From: Thermosyntropha sp.
Lineage (GTDB): Bacteria; Bacillota; Syntrophomonadia; Syntrophomonadales; Syntrophomonadaceae
Length of the DNA stretch: 64,000 nucleotides
Reading direction: 5' to 3'
Assembly: GCF_017656155.1 (NCBI RefSeq)
Contig: NZ_JACDOH010000011.1
Span: 1-64,000 of the forward strand
Within the stretch, counting starts at the first letter, position 1; every line of letters starts with the position of its first letter. The translations under genes and the position numbers were made by a program. This document shows positions 1 to 8,917 of the stretch, one piece after another. A model generated the notes under the pieces. The model saw only the letters and a program-made list of their open reading frames with translations. It had not been told where the DNA came from and searched no databases.

Positions 1-58
1 CGACCCAATGCTTTTTATTTTCCTCCTACCCCAACATTTATTGTAGAACCTTTATAAA

Positions 59-1333
59 TTAGTCCTCAGAAGTTAAACCCGCTGCATCCAGCAAAGCAAA
101 ACATAAGCTTAAAATTATAGCTATAACTGTCGCAAGCCCCATGCCTTTCAAAGCAATCGCTCCCAACTTCACACTTATCCCGCTTATACCAATAATCAAC
201 ACAACAGAAGTTAATATTAGGTTGCGCGGTTTATTGTAATCAACATCAGCCTCAACCAGCATTCTTATTCCTGAAGCAGCAATAATACCAAAAAGTAAAA
301 GAGATACTCCTCCCATAACCGGACTTGGTATTACGCGAATAGCCATAGCCAGCTTTCCAACAAAAGAAAGTAAAATGGCAATAACAGCTGCCCCTCCGAT
401 CACCCAGGTGCTGTAAACCTTGCTTATAGCTAAAACGCCTATATTTTCGCCATAGGTGGTATTAGGAGTAGAACCAAAGAAACCGGAAAGCATGGTAGAT
501 AACCCATTGCCTATAATTGAACGATGCAAACCCGGATCTTCTATCATATCAGTGCCTACAATATTCTGAGTAACAAAAAGATGGCCGATATGTTCAGCTA
601 TTACAACAAGAGACGCAGGTAAAATTATTGCTATGGCAGCCGGATTAAATTCAGGCTTGTACAAAGTAGGCAAACTAAACCACGGGGCTTCTAAAATAGG
701 AGTTACATCTACCATTCCCATAAAAAATGAAAGGGCATAACCAGCCAGTATACCAACTAAAATAGGAATTATAGCCAAAAATCCCCGAAACAAGACTGTC
801 CCAAATACAGTAACTGCCAAAGTAAAAACAGAGACTATAATCATATTAGAATCAGGGCTCCAATTGGCAGGATCTACTCCGCCCGGAGGAATAAAGCCTG
901 CCATCTGTGCAGCTACGGGAGCCAATTCAAGTCCTATAACAGCTACAATAGCACCCATCGCGGCAGGAGGGAAAACTATATCAATCCATTTAGTTCCAAC
1001 TGCTTTTATTATAAGCCCTACCAAAACAAAAACTAGTCCTACAACAATAAAACCGCTTAATGCAGCGCCATATCCATATTGAGGTAAAACCATTAAAACT
1101 GGAGAGATAAAAGCAAAACTGGAACCAAGGTAAGCCGGAATCTTACCCTGACATATAAATATATAAATTAAAGTCCCTATCCCATTAAACAAAAGTATAG
1201 TAGCTGGATCTACTTCAAATATTATAGGAACTAAAACCGTAGCTCCAAACATCGCAAACAGATGTTGTAAGCTTAAAGGCAAAGTATGCAATAAAGGCAG
1301 CTTCTCCTTTACTCCTATTCCTCTTTTCGCCAC
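59..1333 (-). CDS. uraA: Uracil permease (NCS2 family)
   Basis: Inner-membrane uracil:proton symporter that imports uracil for salvage by the Upp enzyme encoded just upstream. The 424-residue protein is hydrophobic throughout (family usually about 14 transmembrane segments) and matches E. coli UraA closely, for example LSLQHLFAMFGATVLVP near the N-terminus, GKIPAYLGSSFAFISPVL, and FGSTPNTTYGENIGV in the substrate region. The open frame extends to a TTG at 1348. The GTG at 1333 is preferred because a GGAGGG Shine-Dalgarno lies 6-7 bases before it, inside the longer frame. It follows upp by 34 bases, so the two form a upp-uraA operon. The family is certain; uracil rather than xanthine specificity rests on the strong UraA resemblance and the upp linkage. 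Confidence 0.95.
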   Translation of the reverse strand: MAKRGIGVKEKLPLLHTLPLSLQHLFAMFGATVLVPIIFEVDPATILLFNGIGTLIYIFICQGKIPAYLGSSFAFISPVLMVLPQYGYGAALSGFIVVGLVFVLVGLIIKAVGTKWIDIVFPPAAMGAIVAVIGLELAPVAAQMAGFIPPGGVDPANWSPDSNMIIVSVFTLAVTVFGTVLFRGFLAIIPILVGILAGYALSFFMGMVDVTPILEAPWFSLPTLYKPEFNPAAIAIILPASLVVIAEHIGHLFVTQNIVGTDMIEDPGLHRSIIGNGLSTMLSGFFGSTPNTTYGENIGVLAISKVYSTWVIGGAAVIAILLSFVGKLAMAIRVIPSPVMGGVSLLLFGIIAASGIRMLVEADVDYNKPRNLILTSVVLIIGISGISVKLGAIALKGMGLATVIAIILSLCFALLDAAGLTSED

Positions 1334-1367
1334 TACAAATCCCTCCAAATTATAGATACATGCCTAT

Positions 1368-2006
1368 CTAATCTAAATACAAACGATCTCCCGCATCACC
1401 TAGACCCGGAACGATATAACCTTTTTCATTTAAAATTGGATCAATCACCGCTGTTACAATCTCAACTCCCGGAAACTTATTTTGAATCTGTTCGAGCCCC
1501 GGTCTGGCTGAAAAAGCACATACATATATTATTTGTTCCGGCATATACCCTTTTTCTACAATAAACTCCAGGGCCTTAACCCCGCTGTTGCCTGTTGCCA
1601 GCATAGGATCGAGGACTATAACCCGATCAATCCCTCCATTGTTGGCCGGGACATTATTAAGATAAGGTTTGGCTTCTAAAGTTTCATGGTCGCGGTACAT
1701 TCCTACATGGGCAACACGCGCTGAAGGCAAAAAAGTCAAAAAGCTATCCACCAGACCTAAACCTGCTCTAAGAACAGGCACTAAAAGAATCCGGCTGTCG
1801 TCTACATAGGTGCAAACTGCTTCTACTTCCAGGGGAGTTAATACCTTATCTTCTTTAGTCTCAAGTTTTTTGCAGGTTTCTACTGCTAAAAGATAGCCCA
1901 ATGTTCGCAAAGCCCTGCGAAAATCAGAAGTTTCAGTATTTTTATCACGCAAAGCTCTAATGCAATTACCGCCTATCGGGTTATCTAAAACTGTTACATT
2001 GTTCAT
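1368..2006 (-). CDS. upp: Uracil phosphoribosyltransferase
   Basis: Cytosolic enzyme that makes UMP from uracil and PRPP. Its 212 residues are close to the usual 208-210. The PRPP-binding loop VIVLDPMLATGNSG is intact, and the uracil-binding C-terminus (PGLGDAGDRLYLD) is typical. The ATG start has an AGGAAGGAGG ribosome site about 8 bases upstream. It is the first gene of the upp-uraA pair, and about 110 AT-rich bases separate it from the PBP gene end. No PyrR attenuator was recognised in that gap. Confidence 0.97.
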   Translation of the reverse strand: MNNVTVLDNPIGGNCIRALRDKNTETSDFRRALRTLGYLLAVETCKKLETKEDKVLTPLEVEAVCTYVDDSRILLVPVLRAGLGLVDSFLTFLPSARVAHVGMYRDHETLEAKPYLNNVPANNGGIDRVIVLDPMLATGNSGVKALEFIVEKGYMPEQIIYVCAFSARPGLEQIQNKFPGVEIVTAVIDPILNEKGYIVPGLGDAGDRLYLD

Positions 2007-2116
2007 GTTAAAATCCTCCTTCCTATTTCATACCCACAAACCTTGGTATAATTCGACAGTAAGTTCAAATTCCCTCTATATTTTTACTTTTTTCTTAAAT
2101 AAATACCTTAAAAAAT

Positions 2117-3820
2117 TCAAAAAAATTTAAGCATTGCTTCTGCTATCTCCTTAAATACCGGTGCAGCAGATACAGCCCCTGATTCTCCTTCCTCTACCAA
2201 AACTACAATCGCAAAGCGTGGATTATGAAGCGGAAAAAAACCCCCAAACCATGTGTTGACAATTTCTTCCCCATAATTTTTGTATCTTCCTGTTTGGCTG
2301 GTAGCTGTTTTTCCGGCCGCTTTTATAGTTATAGGCTCTGCGTTTTTACCAGTTCCTTTAGTTACTACCAACCTCATCATATGTCTGATCTCTTTCGCAG
2401 TTTCCTCCTTCATCACCCTCTTTTTTCCTTCAGAATAAACTAAATGTTTTATCCCCTTTTTATCTATCCAATACTTGACTAAAACTGGAGGTGCAAAATA
2501 GCCATCATCAGCTATTGTAGAAATAAGAGAAGCTATCTGGACAGGTGAAAGCATTACCCCCTGCTGTCCTAAAGCAGCATTGGCAACTGCCATATCTGCC
2601 CAATCTATTTTTATATAAGAATTATCTTCAGTTTTATAACCGATTATCCTTTCTTCCGGCAGATGTACCTGCTGGGCAAAATTTATAATTTTATCCCGTC
2701 CTAACTGCAGAGCAACTTCAATAAATGCAGAATTACACGAGTTTGCAAAAGCATCTGCGAATGATATTAATTTATGTCCTTCCTTTTTCCAGCAGGATAT
2801 ACTCTTACCCCCACTAAATCTGTATTCTCCACTGCAGTAAAATTTATCTTTGGCAGAAACCGTCTTATACTCTAATGCTGCCGCTGCAATCAATATCTTG
2901 AACATTGACCCGGGATGATAAGGAGCTAGAGCTCTGTTAATAAGAGGACTGTTTTCATTGTCATTTTTTATTTTTCCTATCTCATATGAATTGTACTTGG
3001 GGCGGCTTACCAGAGCTAATATCTCTTTGCTATTAACATCCATAACTACTACTGCACCTTTTTTTACCTTTTTATCTGCGATTTCTTCGGCTATCTGTTG
3101 AACCCTTTTATCGATTGTAAGAACAACCCCCGCTTTATTTTTATTTTCTTCTCTTTTAACCTTGAACATAAGCCCCTGTATAGCCTGTCCCCTGGCATCT
3201 AATACTGATACCAATTCTTCTGAAAAAGGGTAAGAGGTCAAAACATCATTATAAACGTACTCAATCCCGCTTAATCCTTTATTTTCAGACATACTGGCAA
3301 ACCCCAGCACATGACAGCAAAATCCGTCATCCCTGTACCTTTTTATTAAAGGAGCCACCACTATGCCTGAAGGTGCATACGAATTAATTCTCCTCATTTC
3401 TTCTTCCGATAAATCAGCAGCTATACATACAAAAGGAACTTTTTCTTTAAGTCCTCTATACAACTTTCCATATATTTCTTCATAGTCTTTATCCCTTATA
3501 TTACTGGCCAAAAAAGCAGCAATCTCCGAAATAGCTTCAGATTTATTTTCTGAAGGATAATTTTTTATTATCTCAGCAGGCAAACAGTATAATGCTTTAA
3601 CAGATTGAATACTGGTAAGAGGCAAAAAATTACGGTCAAATATCTCCCCTCTTTTATATTCCTTAAGCTCTATCTGCCTGCTGCGCATTGCATTAGCCTC
3701 TGCTGCAAGCTGATATCCTTTAAACAACTGACAATAAGCAATCCTAAAAAGCAACCCCATGAAAACAAACAAAAAAATACACATCAAAATAAAAATACGA
3801 TAAATCCGTGTTTTGCGCAC
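2117..3820 (-). CDS. Class B penicillin-binding protein (PBP2/PbpI-like transpeptidase)
   Basis: Membrane-anchored D,D-transpeptidase that cross-links peptidoglycan outside the cytoplasmic membrane. It has a single N-terminal anchor (about residues 9-30), a PBP dimerisation/pedestal region (about 50-220) and a transpeptidase domain (about 250-560). The catalytic SxxK is Ser305-Met-Phe-Lys and the SxN motif is SCN at 361-363. The third motif reads Lys504-Thr-Ala instead of the usual KTG. The start is GTG; its AAAGGGGGG ribosome site sits in the 3' arm of the hairpin described at 3821-3876. Position after mltG, U32 and DUF4911 genes matches the locus of B. subtilis pbpI (yrrR), so it is probably the equivalent protein. 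SpoVD/FtsI type is less likely because no PASTA domain is seen. Confidence 0.9.
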   Translation of the reverse strand: MRKTRIYRIFILMCIFLFVFMGLLFRIAYCQLFKGYQLAAEANAMRSRQIELKEYKRGEIFDRNFLPLTSIQSVKALYCLPAEIIKNYPSENKSEAISEIAAFLASNIRDKDYEEIYGKLYRGLKEKVPFVCIAADLSEEEMRRINSYAPSGIVVAPLIKRYRDDGFCCHVLGFASMSENKGLSGIEYVYNDVLTSYPFSEELVSVLDARGQAIQGLMFKVKREENKNKAGVVLTIDKRVQQIAEEIADKKVKKGAVVVMDVNSKEILALVSRPKYNSYEIGKIKNDNENSPLINRALAPYHPGSMFKILIAAAALEYKTVSAKDKFYCSGEYRFSGGKSISCWKKEGHKLISFADAFANSCNSAFIEVALQLGRDKIINFAQQVHLPEERIIGYKTEDNSYIKIDWADMAVANAALGQQGVMLSPVQIASLISTIADDGYFAPPVLVKYWIDKKGIKHLVYSEGKKRVMKEETAKEIRHMMRLVVTKGTGKNAEPITIKAAGKTATSQTGRYKNYGEEIVNTWFGGFFPLHNPRFAIVVLVEEGESGAVSAAPVFKEIAEAMLKFF

Positions 3821-3876
3821 AAAAACCCCCCTTTAAAGCTCCTAGGGTTATAGTTAGCTTTAAAAGGGGGTTTTTA
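3821..3876 (-). terminator. Terminator hairpin that also contains the PBP ribosome site
   Basis: On the minus strand a stem of about 15-20 bp (AAAAACCCCCTTTTAAAGCT against AGCTTTAAAGGGGGG) is followed by TTTTT and then directly by the GTG start of the PBP gene. The structure looks like a rho-independent terminator for the DUF4911 gene. The GGGGGG of its 3' arm is also the only plausible Shine-Dalgarno for the PBP. Confidence 0.8.
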
Positions 3877-3878
3877 TT

Positions 3879-4091
3879 CTATTTTTCATCCACAATTTCT
3901 AATGTAAAAGGCAGGTTTAAGAGTATTTCTTTTAAATCTTCACAGGTATCCGGAGTTCCTCTTATAACTATCAAACCGTTTTTTCTGTCAGCAGTAGAAA
4001 CAATACCTAAATTTTCATAAGCTTCAATAAGCCTCGTAATCTTATCAATATTTTCAGGGGCTATACGGGCATAAATATCTCCCTTAATCAT
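3879..4091 (-). CDS. DUF4911 family small protein
   Basis: Small cytosolic protein of about 70 residues and unknown function, with a ferredoxin-like alternating pattern (GDIYARIAPENIDKITRLIE, then NGLIVIRGTPDT). It resembles DUF4911, typically found beside U32 peptidase genes in Clostridia. The ATG at 4091 overlaps the end of the U32 gene by 8 bases, indicating translational coupling; an upstream in-frame TTG at 4100 is the alternative start. Its close linkage suggests a role connected with the U32 protein. That is inference. Confidence 0.8.
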   Translation of the reverse strand: MIKGDIYARIAPENIDKITRLIEAYENLGIVSTADRKNGLIVIRGTPDTCEDLKEILLNLPFTLEIVDEK

Positions 4092-5322
4092 CTTCCTCAA
4101 CCTTTCTCAAAATAGAATTAACCGGCACGACAAAATCAGTTTCAAAAAAGACTATTTGTTTAGCATGTCTGGCTCTTTCAATATTTTCCATATTTTCATC
4201 ATAAAGCGCATTCAGCTTTATAGAATATACTTTCCCATCCGGAAGCAATAACTCTAAATTATCCCCACATCCAAAATTTCCCCTTTGCTCAACTTTCACC
4301 AGATTATTTTCCTTATCATAGCCTACAACTATACCACAAAATGATGCCCGATTTTCTACCACCGTTTTATTAATATCCTGAAGCAAAGGAGATTCTCCTT
4401 CTATAAAACCGTTAGTAAACGGGCGGGTCGCTGTTTTACATAGCTCTTTCATCCACTCTTCAAGTTCTGCCTGGTCATATGCGGTTCCCGTTTCAAGATA
4501 CCTTTCGATAGCCTTCTTATAAACTGAGGCGACACTTGCTATATAAAGCGGACTCTTCATCCTGCCTTCTACCTTAAACGCATCTATCCCAATATCAATA
4601 AGCCTGGGAATATATTCCAAGAGACACAAATCACGTGAATTTAATATATATGTCCCTCTCTCATCTTCTTCAATGGGAAAATACTGTCCAGGCCTCTTTT
4701 CTTCCTCTAAAACATATTTATAACGGCAGGGATGGGCACACTCACCCCTGTTAGCACTTCTTCCTGTCATATAATAAGACAAAAGGCATCTGCCCGAATA
4801 TGAAACACACATGGCTCCATGGACAAAAATCTCGACTTCCACTTCTGCTTTATTTTTTATCTCCTCTATTTCTCTTAAATTAAGCTCTCTTGCCAAAACG
4901 ATCCGCTTCGCTCCTAATTCTTTATATAAAAGTGCAGACTCATAATTGGTAACATTAGCCTGAGTACTTATAGTTTTAGGAACAGAAGGCGCATACTTGT
5001 TGGCTATTCTCAATACCCCGAGATCAGAAATTATCATACCATCTACTTTAAGTTCAGCCAATTTTTCAAGATAAGCAGGCAACTCTTTGAGATCATCATT
5101 GTGAGCTAAGATATTTACCGTAACATAAACTTTTTTATTGTGAAAATGGGCAAAATCCAAACCTTCTTTAATTTCCGGCATGGCAAAATTCCCGGCATAA
5201 GCCCTTAAGCTGAAATTTTTGCCGCCTATATATATCGCATCTGCTCCAAAAATTACGGCAGTCTTTAATTTTTCCAGATCTCCAGCCGGAAGAACCAGTT
5301 CCGGTTTTTTCACTTTTAACAC
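4084..5322 (-). CDS. U32 family protein (collagenase-like peptidase / tRNA hydroxylation TrhP-like)
   Basis: Cytosolic protein of about 412 residues with a U32 TIM-barrel domain and a C-terminal beta domain (from about residue 330). The signature EIFVHGAMCVSYSGRCLLS is present with the following RGECAHPCRY, giving the cysteines thought to hold an iron-sulfur cluster. B. subtilis YrrN/YrrO and E. coli TrhP of this family are required for 5-hydroxyuridine in tRNA; direct protease activity is doubtful for most members. Placement after mltG matches the yrrN/yrrO locus. The open frame runs upstream into mltG (to 5421). GTG codons at 5322 or 5313 after AAGAGG are the likely starts because the protein then begins LKVKKPELVLPAGD. 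Confidence 0.88.
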   Translation of the reverse strand: MLKVKKPELVLPAGDLEKLKTAVIFGADAIYIGGKNFSLRAYAGNFAMPEIKEGLDFAHFHNKKVYVTVNILAHNDDLKELPAYLEKLAELKVDGMIISDLGVLRIANKYAPSVPKTISTQANVTNYESALLYKELGAKRIVLARELNLREIEEIKNKAEVEVEIFVHGAMCVSYSGRCLLSYYMTGRSANRGECAHPCRYKYVLEEEKRPGQYFPIEEDERGTYILNSRDLCLLEYIPRLIDIGIDAFKVEGRMKSPLYIASVASVYKKAIERYLETGTAYDQAELEEWMKELCKTATRPFTNGFIEGESPLLQDINKTVVENRASFCGIVVGYDKENNLVKVEQRGNFGCGDNLELLLPDGKVYSIKLNALYDENMENIERARHAKQIVFFETDFVVPVNSILRKVEEDD

Positions 5323-5344
5323 CAACCTCTTAACTATAATGCTT

Positions 5345-6385
5345 TCATGGTTTCTGATACCGCTTAATCGCCTGCAAATGCTCCTCATGGGTTTTTGAAA
5401 AATAGTGGCTGCCATCACCACGCGCTACATAATAAAGATAATCATGCTTTTCCGGATTCAAAGCCGCTCTTATAGCCTCTTTCCCGGGACAGGCAATAGG
5501 CCCGATCGGTAGCCCGCTTATTTTATAGGTATTGTATGGAGAGTCGATTTTTAAATCTTTGCGAGTCACCACTTCTTTATGCTTTCCTAAGGCATACAAA
5601 ACAGTAGCATCTACCTGCAAAGGCATACCTTTTTTCAGTCTATTGGCTATAACTCCAGAAATTCTTTTCCTTTCTTCCGGAATAGCTGCTTCCCTTTCAA
5701 TCATAGAAGCTATGGTAATTATTTCATATATACTGTGGTTTTCCAGCTCGGAAGCAAAATTCTCCCTGAAAACCTTATCAAAATTTGCAAGCATCAAATC
5801 AACAATTTTTTCCGCAGTTACATTTTCATCTACCTGATATGTATCAGGAAAAAGAAACCCTTCCAAAGGATTCTTCACTCCCTGCGGAACATCTTTTAAG
5901 AATTCATAATTATACTCTTTTCTTACTGCTTCATCCCAGTCTTCTTTTCTGCATATTCCCTTTTCAGCCAAAAGCTGACCAATCTGTTCCACCGTATAAC
6001 CTTCCGGAACGGTAAAGGAAATAAATACTGTCTTACCTTCTGCAATATCCTGAACAATTTCCTTCAAGGATTGACTGCGGCTAAACCTAAAATGACCTGC
6101 CTGAAGCTTTGCATCATATCCTGTCTTTTTGCAGTAATAAAGAAAAGCTTTTTCACTGCGTATAAGATTATTATCAGATAAAATCTTTGCTATATCACGC
6201 GCTGTACTGTTTTCAGGTATATAAATATCTATATATCTCTTGTCATTCAGATCAACAGGCATATACTGAAGTTTAAGCCAATAAAAGTAGCCTGAAATAC
6301 ACCCTGTCAACAAAACAGCTAAAATTAAAATCAAAGTTCCCTTTTTAGGACTTACTTGTTTCATCACTTTTGAAATTTCACTCAT
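5345..6385 (-). CDS. mltG: Endolytic transglycosylase MltG (YceG-like)
   Basis: Membrane-anchored lytic transglycosylase that cleaves nascent glycan strands during peptidoglycan synthesis. An N-terminal transmembrane helix (LILILAVLLTGCISGYFYWL) precedes a LysM-like region and the YceG domain. Conserved blocks include GFLFPDTYQ, ASMIEREA (containing the catalytic Glu) and PYNTYKISGLPIGPI. Length of about 346 residues is normal. The ATG at 6385 follows AGGTGAGAG; an in-frame GTG lies 9 bases upstream. It sits between the vanW-like and U32 genes, as in the Bacillus yrrL locus with vanW added. Confidence 0.95.
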   Translation of the reverse strand: MSEISKVMKQVSPKKGTLILILAVLLTGCISGYFYWLKLQYMPVDLNDKRYIDIYIPENSTARDIAKILSDNNLIRSEKAFLYYCKKTGYDAKLQAGHFRFSRSQSLKEIVQDIAEGKTVFISFTVPEGYTVEQIGQLLAEKGICRKEDWDEAVRKEYNYEFLKDVPQGVKNPLEGFLFPDTYQVDENVTAEKIVDLMLANFDKVFRENFASELENHSIYEIITIASMIEREAAIPEERKRISGVIANRLKKGMPLQVDATVLYALGKHKEVVTRKDLKIDSPYNTYKISGLPIGPIACPGKEAIRAALNPEKHDYLYYVARGDGSHYFSKTHEEHLQAIKRYQKP

Positions 6386-6407
6386 TTCTCTCACCTAGTC
6401 CAACTTT

Positions 6408-7946
6408 TTATATTTGAGAATTATCCAATGAAGGGGCATCAACTTCCTGTTCTTCCCCTCTGTTTGAAGAACCATTGTTATTTTCACTCTGATCAGGTAG
6501 GTTATTCCCAGGGGCGTCATCTTCTTGCCCAGGGATATCTTGTGATAAGACAGAAGAATCCATATCAGTTATAGTTTCTTTATCTTTTTCTCCAGGCGCA
6601 TTTATTTCCAATTCAGGTCCTACATAAATCAGACGATTAAGAGGCGCATATACATCTCTAGCCAGCATTTCTGTCTTAATAAGGGTGCCTTTGTCATCAT
6701 AAAAAGAACGAAAACTTCTTACAATATATCCGGGATTACCTTTGGTTTCAATTTTTTCTTCTCCCGGCCTTAATTCAGGTTTAAACTCTCTTATTTCTGA
6801 AAAATCCATAACTTTATCTATAACATGACTTGTTTTTACATGCTGACGGTAGTTTAAATTGCCGTATATACTAACAGTAAGTTTTCCCGCCCCTACTTCA
6901 GTTATGATATAGAGAGGACTGTCAGTATTATTTTTAAACTTAAAATCCTGCAATCCATAAGCTACTGTAGCATCAAAACCTAAAGGAACATAGGCTACCG
7001 CCAAAGTGTGGTTATGGCGCTCTACCACAGGAAGTCCTGCCAGCAAAACTGCATTATAAAGAGTTGAAGAAACCTGACAAATTCCTCCGCCTACCCCGGG
7101 AGTAAATTTTCCTCCTATAATTACTAATGCATCCCGGTAACCAGCAGCAAAAGTTCTTTCTCCCACTACACTATTAAATGAAAATACCTCTCCCGGTCTT
7201 ACTACACTGCCGTTTATCGCTTTAGCTGCCATAGAAAGATTATGACTTCTATCAATCAGAGATGAATCATACCAGGTCGTATAAGAGGCTAACTTTCCTA
7301 TATTTCTAAGGTCTTCTGCCTTTACTTCAGGTATCACCTTCTTAACTATCAGCGGAATACTTATATTATCTCTTACTCCCTCCAATGTTTTAGGAAGCTC
7401 TGCCAGGGTAGCTTCAGCATCAACTTTCAAGCCTTCTTTTTCAGGAATTATTATCAAACCTTTTCCCGCATTAAATTCTAACCTGGCATCCTGATATGGA
7501 ATACCTATATTTTTTTCCCATTCTTTCTCAAGCTCTTGTAAAATTAAGGTATTGTAAGGTATAGGTATCGGATAATTTATTTTTTTAGACCCATCCATAT
7601 TGAGTATTTTAGATTGAATACTGCGATTTTTTTCCTTCTCAAAAGCATTTTCTACAACTTCATGTATGTTAATCAAATTTGTAAGATCTGACAATTTACA
7701 AACATATGTATAATTATCATAAGTAAAGACCACATTCGTATTAAAAACATTTTTCAAATAATCATTCAGCTTCTCTTCCGCTTCCTCTGGAGTAAGTCCC
7801 GTCACAGAAAGATTTGCGATATGTACTCCTGGCAAAAATACATCACTGTGATAGAAAACATTATAAAAATATAAAACTGCCGCTGCTATTATTCCCGAAA
7901 TAGTTACCAGAACAAATAATGCTACCCTTTTTACTTTCCCCGTCAA
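6408..7946 (-). CDS. VanW family protein with peptidoglycan-binding-like and G5-like domains
   Basis: Predicted membrane-anchored extracytoplasmic wall protein of about 512 residues. It has one N-terminal transmembrane helix, a YoaR-type putative peptidoglycan-binding region (about residues 60-215), the VanW domain (about 230-400, with PGEVFSFNSVVGERT, GGGICQVSSTLYNAVLLAG and ERHNHTLAVAYVP), a G5-like beta region (about 400-460), and an acidic Asn/Asp/Gln-rich disordered tail. Biochemical function is unknown; the name comes from the vancomycin-resistance cluster and does not prove resistance. The start is uncertain between TTG at 7961 (no ribosome site) and TTG at 7946, which follows GGGGGAC by about 8 bases. 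A TATAAT at 7983-7988 lies just upstream. Confidence 0.85.
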   Translation of the reverse strand: MTGKVKRVALFVLVTISGIIAAAVLYFYNVFYHSDVFLPGVHIANLSVTGLTPEEAEEKLNDYLKNVFNTNVVFTYDNYTYVCKLSDLTNLINIHEVVENAFEKEKNRSIQSKILNMDGSKKINYPIPIPYNTLILQELEKEWEKNIGIPYQDARLEFNAGKGLIIIPEKEGLKVDAEATLAELPKTLEGVRDNISIPLIVKKVIPEVKAEDLRNIGKLASYTTWYDSSLIDRSHNLSMAAKAINGSVVRPGEVFSFNSVVGERTFAAGYRDALVIIGGKFTPGVGGGICQVSSTLYNAVLLAGLPVVERHNHTLAVAYVPLGFDATVAYGLQDFKFKNNTDSPLYIITEVGAGKLTVSIYGNLNYRQHVKTSHVIDKVMDFSEIREFKPELRPGEEKIETKGNPGYIVRSFRSFYDDKGTLIKTEMLARDVYAPLNRLIYVGPELEINAPGEKDKETITDMDSSVLSQDIPGQEDDAPGNNLPDQSENNNGSSNRGEEQEVDAPSLDNSQI

Positions 7947-8035
7947 CTTACAGTCCCCCAAGAAAATTTGGTAACAGTTTCATTATATAATATACTTGGT
8001 GCAAGTTATAAAAAAATTATTCCAAAAAATGAAGC

Positions 8036-8060
8036 AAAAACCCGGGAAAACCCCGGGCTT
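8036..8060 (-). terminator. Rho-independent terminator after the DUF1292 gene
   Basis: Minus strand reads CCCGGG-GTTTT-CCCGGG-TTTTTGC, a perfect 6 bp GC stem with a T-run, 5 bases beyond the DUF1292 stop codon. It separates the ruvX/DUF1292 genes from vanW-mltG. Confidence 0.85.
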
Positions 8061-8064
8061 CATG

Positions 8065-8355
8065 TTACAGTTCTTCGCTTTCTACCAACTCCTGCCAGGC
8101 ATCGGCAACTTTTTCCCATTCCTCATCATCTTCTATATCACTGAGGAATTCATTGCCTTCTTCATCATAAACCACCTTAAGTATTACTACCTCTACTTCC
8201 TCTGAATCTTCTTCCCCAAATAAAGGTATTAATACGCGGTAAGTTTCATCATCGATTTCAAGCTCAGCTAAAAGTTCAAATTCATGTTCTACTCCTTCTT
8301 CATCGACTAATACCAGCACAGGAAATTCTTCTTCAAAAAATTCTTCGTTACTCAT
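8065..8355 (-). CDS. DUF1292 family acidic protein (YrzB-like)
   Basis: Small, very acidic cytosolic protein (96 residues) with the DUF1292 core: PVLVLVDEEGVEHEFELLAELE, YRVLIPL and VVILKVVYDEEGNEFLSDI. Function unknown. It is a fixed neighbour of ruvX and ireB in Firmicutes, like B. subtilis yrzB. The ATG at 8355 has AGAGGTGAC at proper spacing; the open frame extends 18 bases further upstream without a better ribosome site. Confidence 0.92.
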   Translation of the reverse strand: MSNEEFFEEEFPVLVLVDEEGVEHEFELLAELEIDDETYRVLIPLFGEEDSEEVEVVILKVVYDEEGNEFLSDIEDDEEWEKVADAWQELVESEEL

Positions 8356-8437
8356 GAAGTCACCTCTTTTCAAAAACTAAAGTCATTGTATTATTTTACA
8401 TCTAATTTGTCAAACTTAAGCATTTAAATATCCGTCT

Positions 8438-8851
8438 CTACCTGTTAAGCCTGTCGAGATAATTCTGTAAAATATTTACTGCAGCCAGTTTATCTATCAC
8501 TTCTCTTCTTTTTCGGCGTGAAACATCTGCTTCTAGTAAAACCCGCTGGGCACTTACCGTAGAAAGCCGCTCATCCCAATGTTTTACTTTAATCTTGGTA
8601 TGTGCTTCCAGTTTTTCGCTAAACTCTCTAATTTCTTCAGCCTTAAAACCAAAGGTTCCATTCATATTCCTCGGTAAACCCACAACTATCTCTTCCACTT
8701 CATTTTCATCACATATCTCTTTTATTTTTTGCAAATCTTCAGATAAACTTTTTCTTTCAATTACTGAATGTCCCTGTGCCGTCCACTTCATCAAGTCACT
8801 CAAGGCAACCCCAATTCTCTTTTCTCCCACATCAAGTCCCATAATACGCAT
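8438..8851 (-). CDS. ruvX: Holliday junction resolvase-like / 16S pre-rRNA nuclease YqgF
   Basis: RNase H-fold nuclease of the YqgF/RuvX family, implicated in maturing the 5' end of 16S rRNA and possibly in recombination. Its 137 residues include the N-terminal strand with the metal-binding Asp (MGLDVGEKRIGVALSD), the central EIVVGLPRNMNGT and the C-terminal WDERLSTVSA with conserved acidic residues. The ATG at 8851 is preferred; an AAGGAG lies 11 bases upstream and abuts an alternative GTG at 8863. It lies between ireB and DUF1292, the conserved Firmicutes order. Confidence 0.95.
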   Translation of the reverse strand: MRIMGLDVGEKRIGVALSDLMKWTAQGHSVIERKSLSEDLQKIKEICDENEVEEIVVGLPRNMNGTFGFKAEEIREFSEKLEAHTKIKVKHWDERLSTVSAQRVLLEADVSRRKRREVIDKLAAVNILQNYLDRLNR

Positions 8852-8887
8852 TATTTTAAGCACTCCTTTTTATCTCTTTGGGGATAT

Positions 8888-8917
8888 AAAAACCTCATGC
8901 TTATAGCATGAGGTTTT
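8888..8917 (-). terminator. Terminator after ireB
   Basis: A near-perfect inverted repeat (AAAACCTCATGCTATAAGCATGAGGTTTT on the minus strand, 12-13 bp stem, T-rich ends) begins at the ireB stop codon. It is symmetrical enough to work in both directions. ruvX starts about 35 bases beyond it. Confidence 0.8.

Noticed and set aside
6408-7946. VanW as evidence of a vancomycin-resistance cluster
   Set aside because: No vanA/vanH/vanX/vanR/vanS genes are near; VanW-domain proteins are common in Clostridia outside resistance loci.
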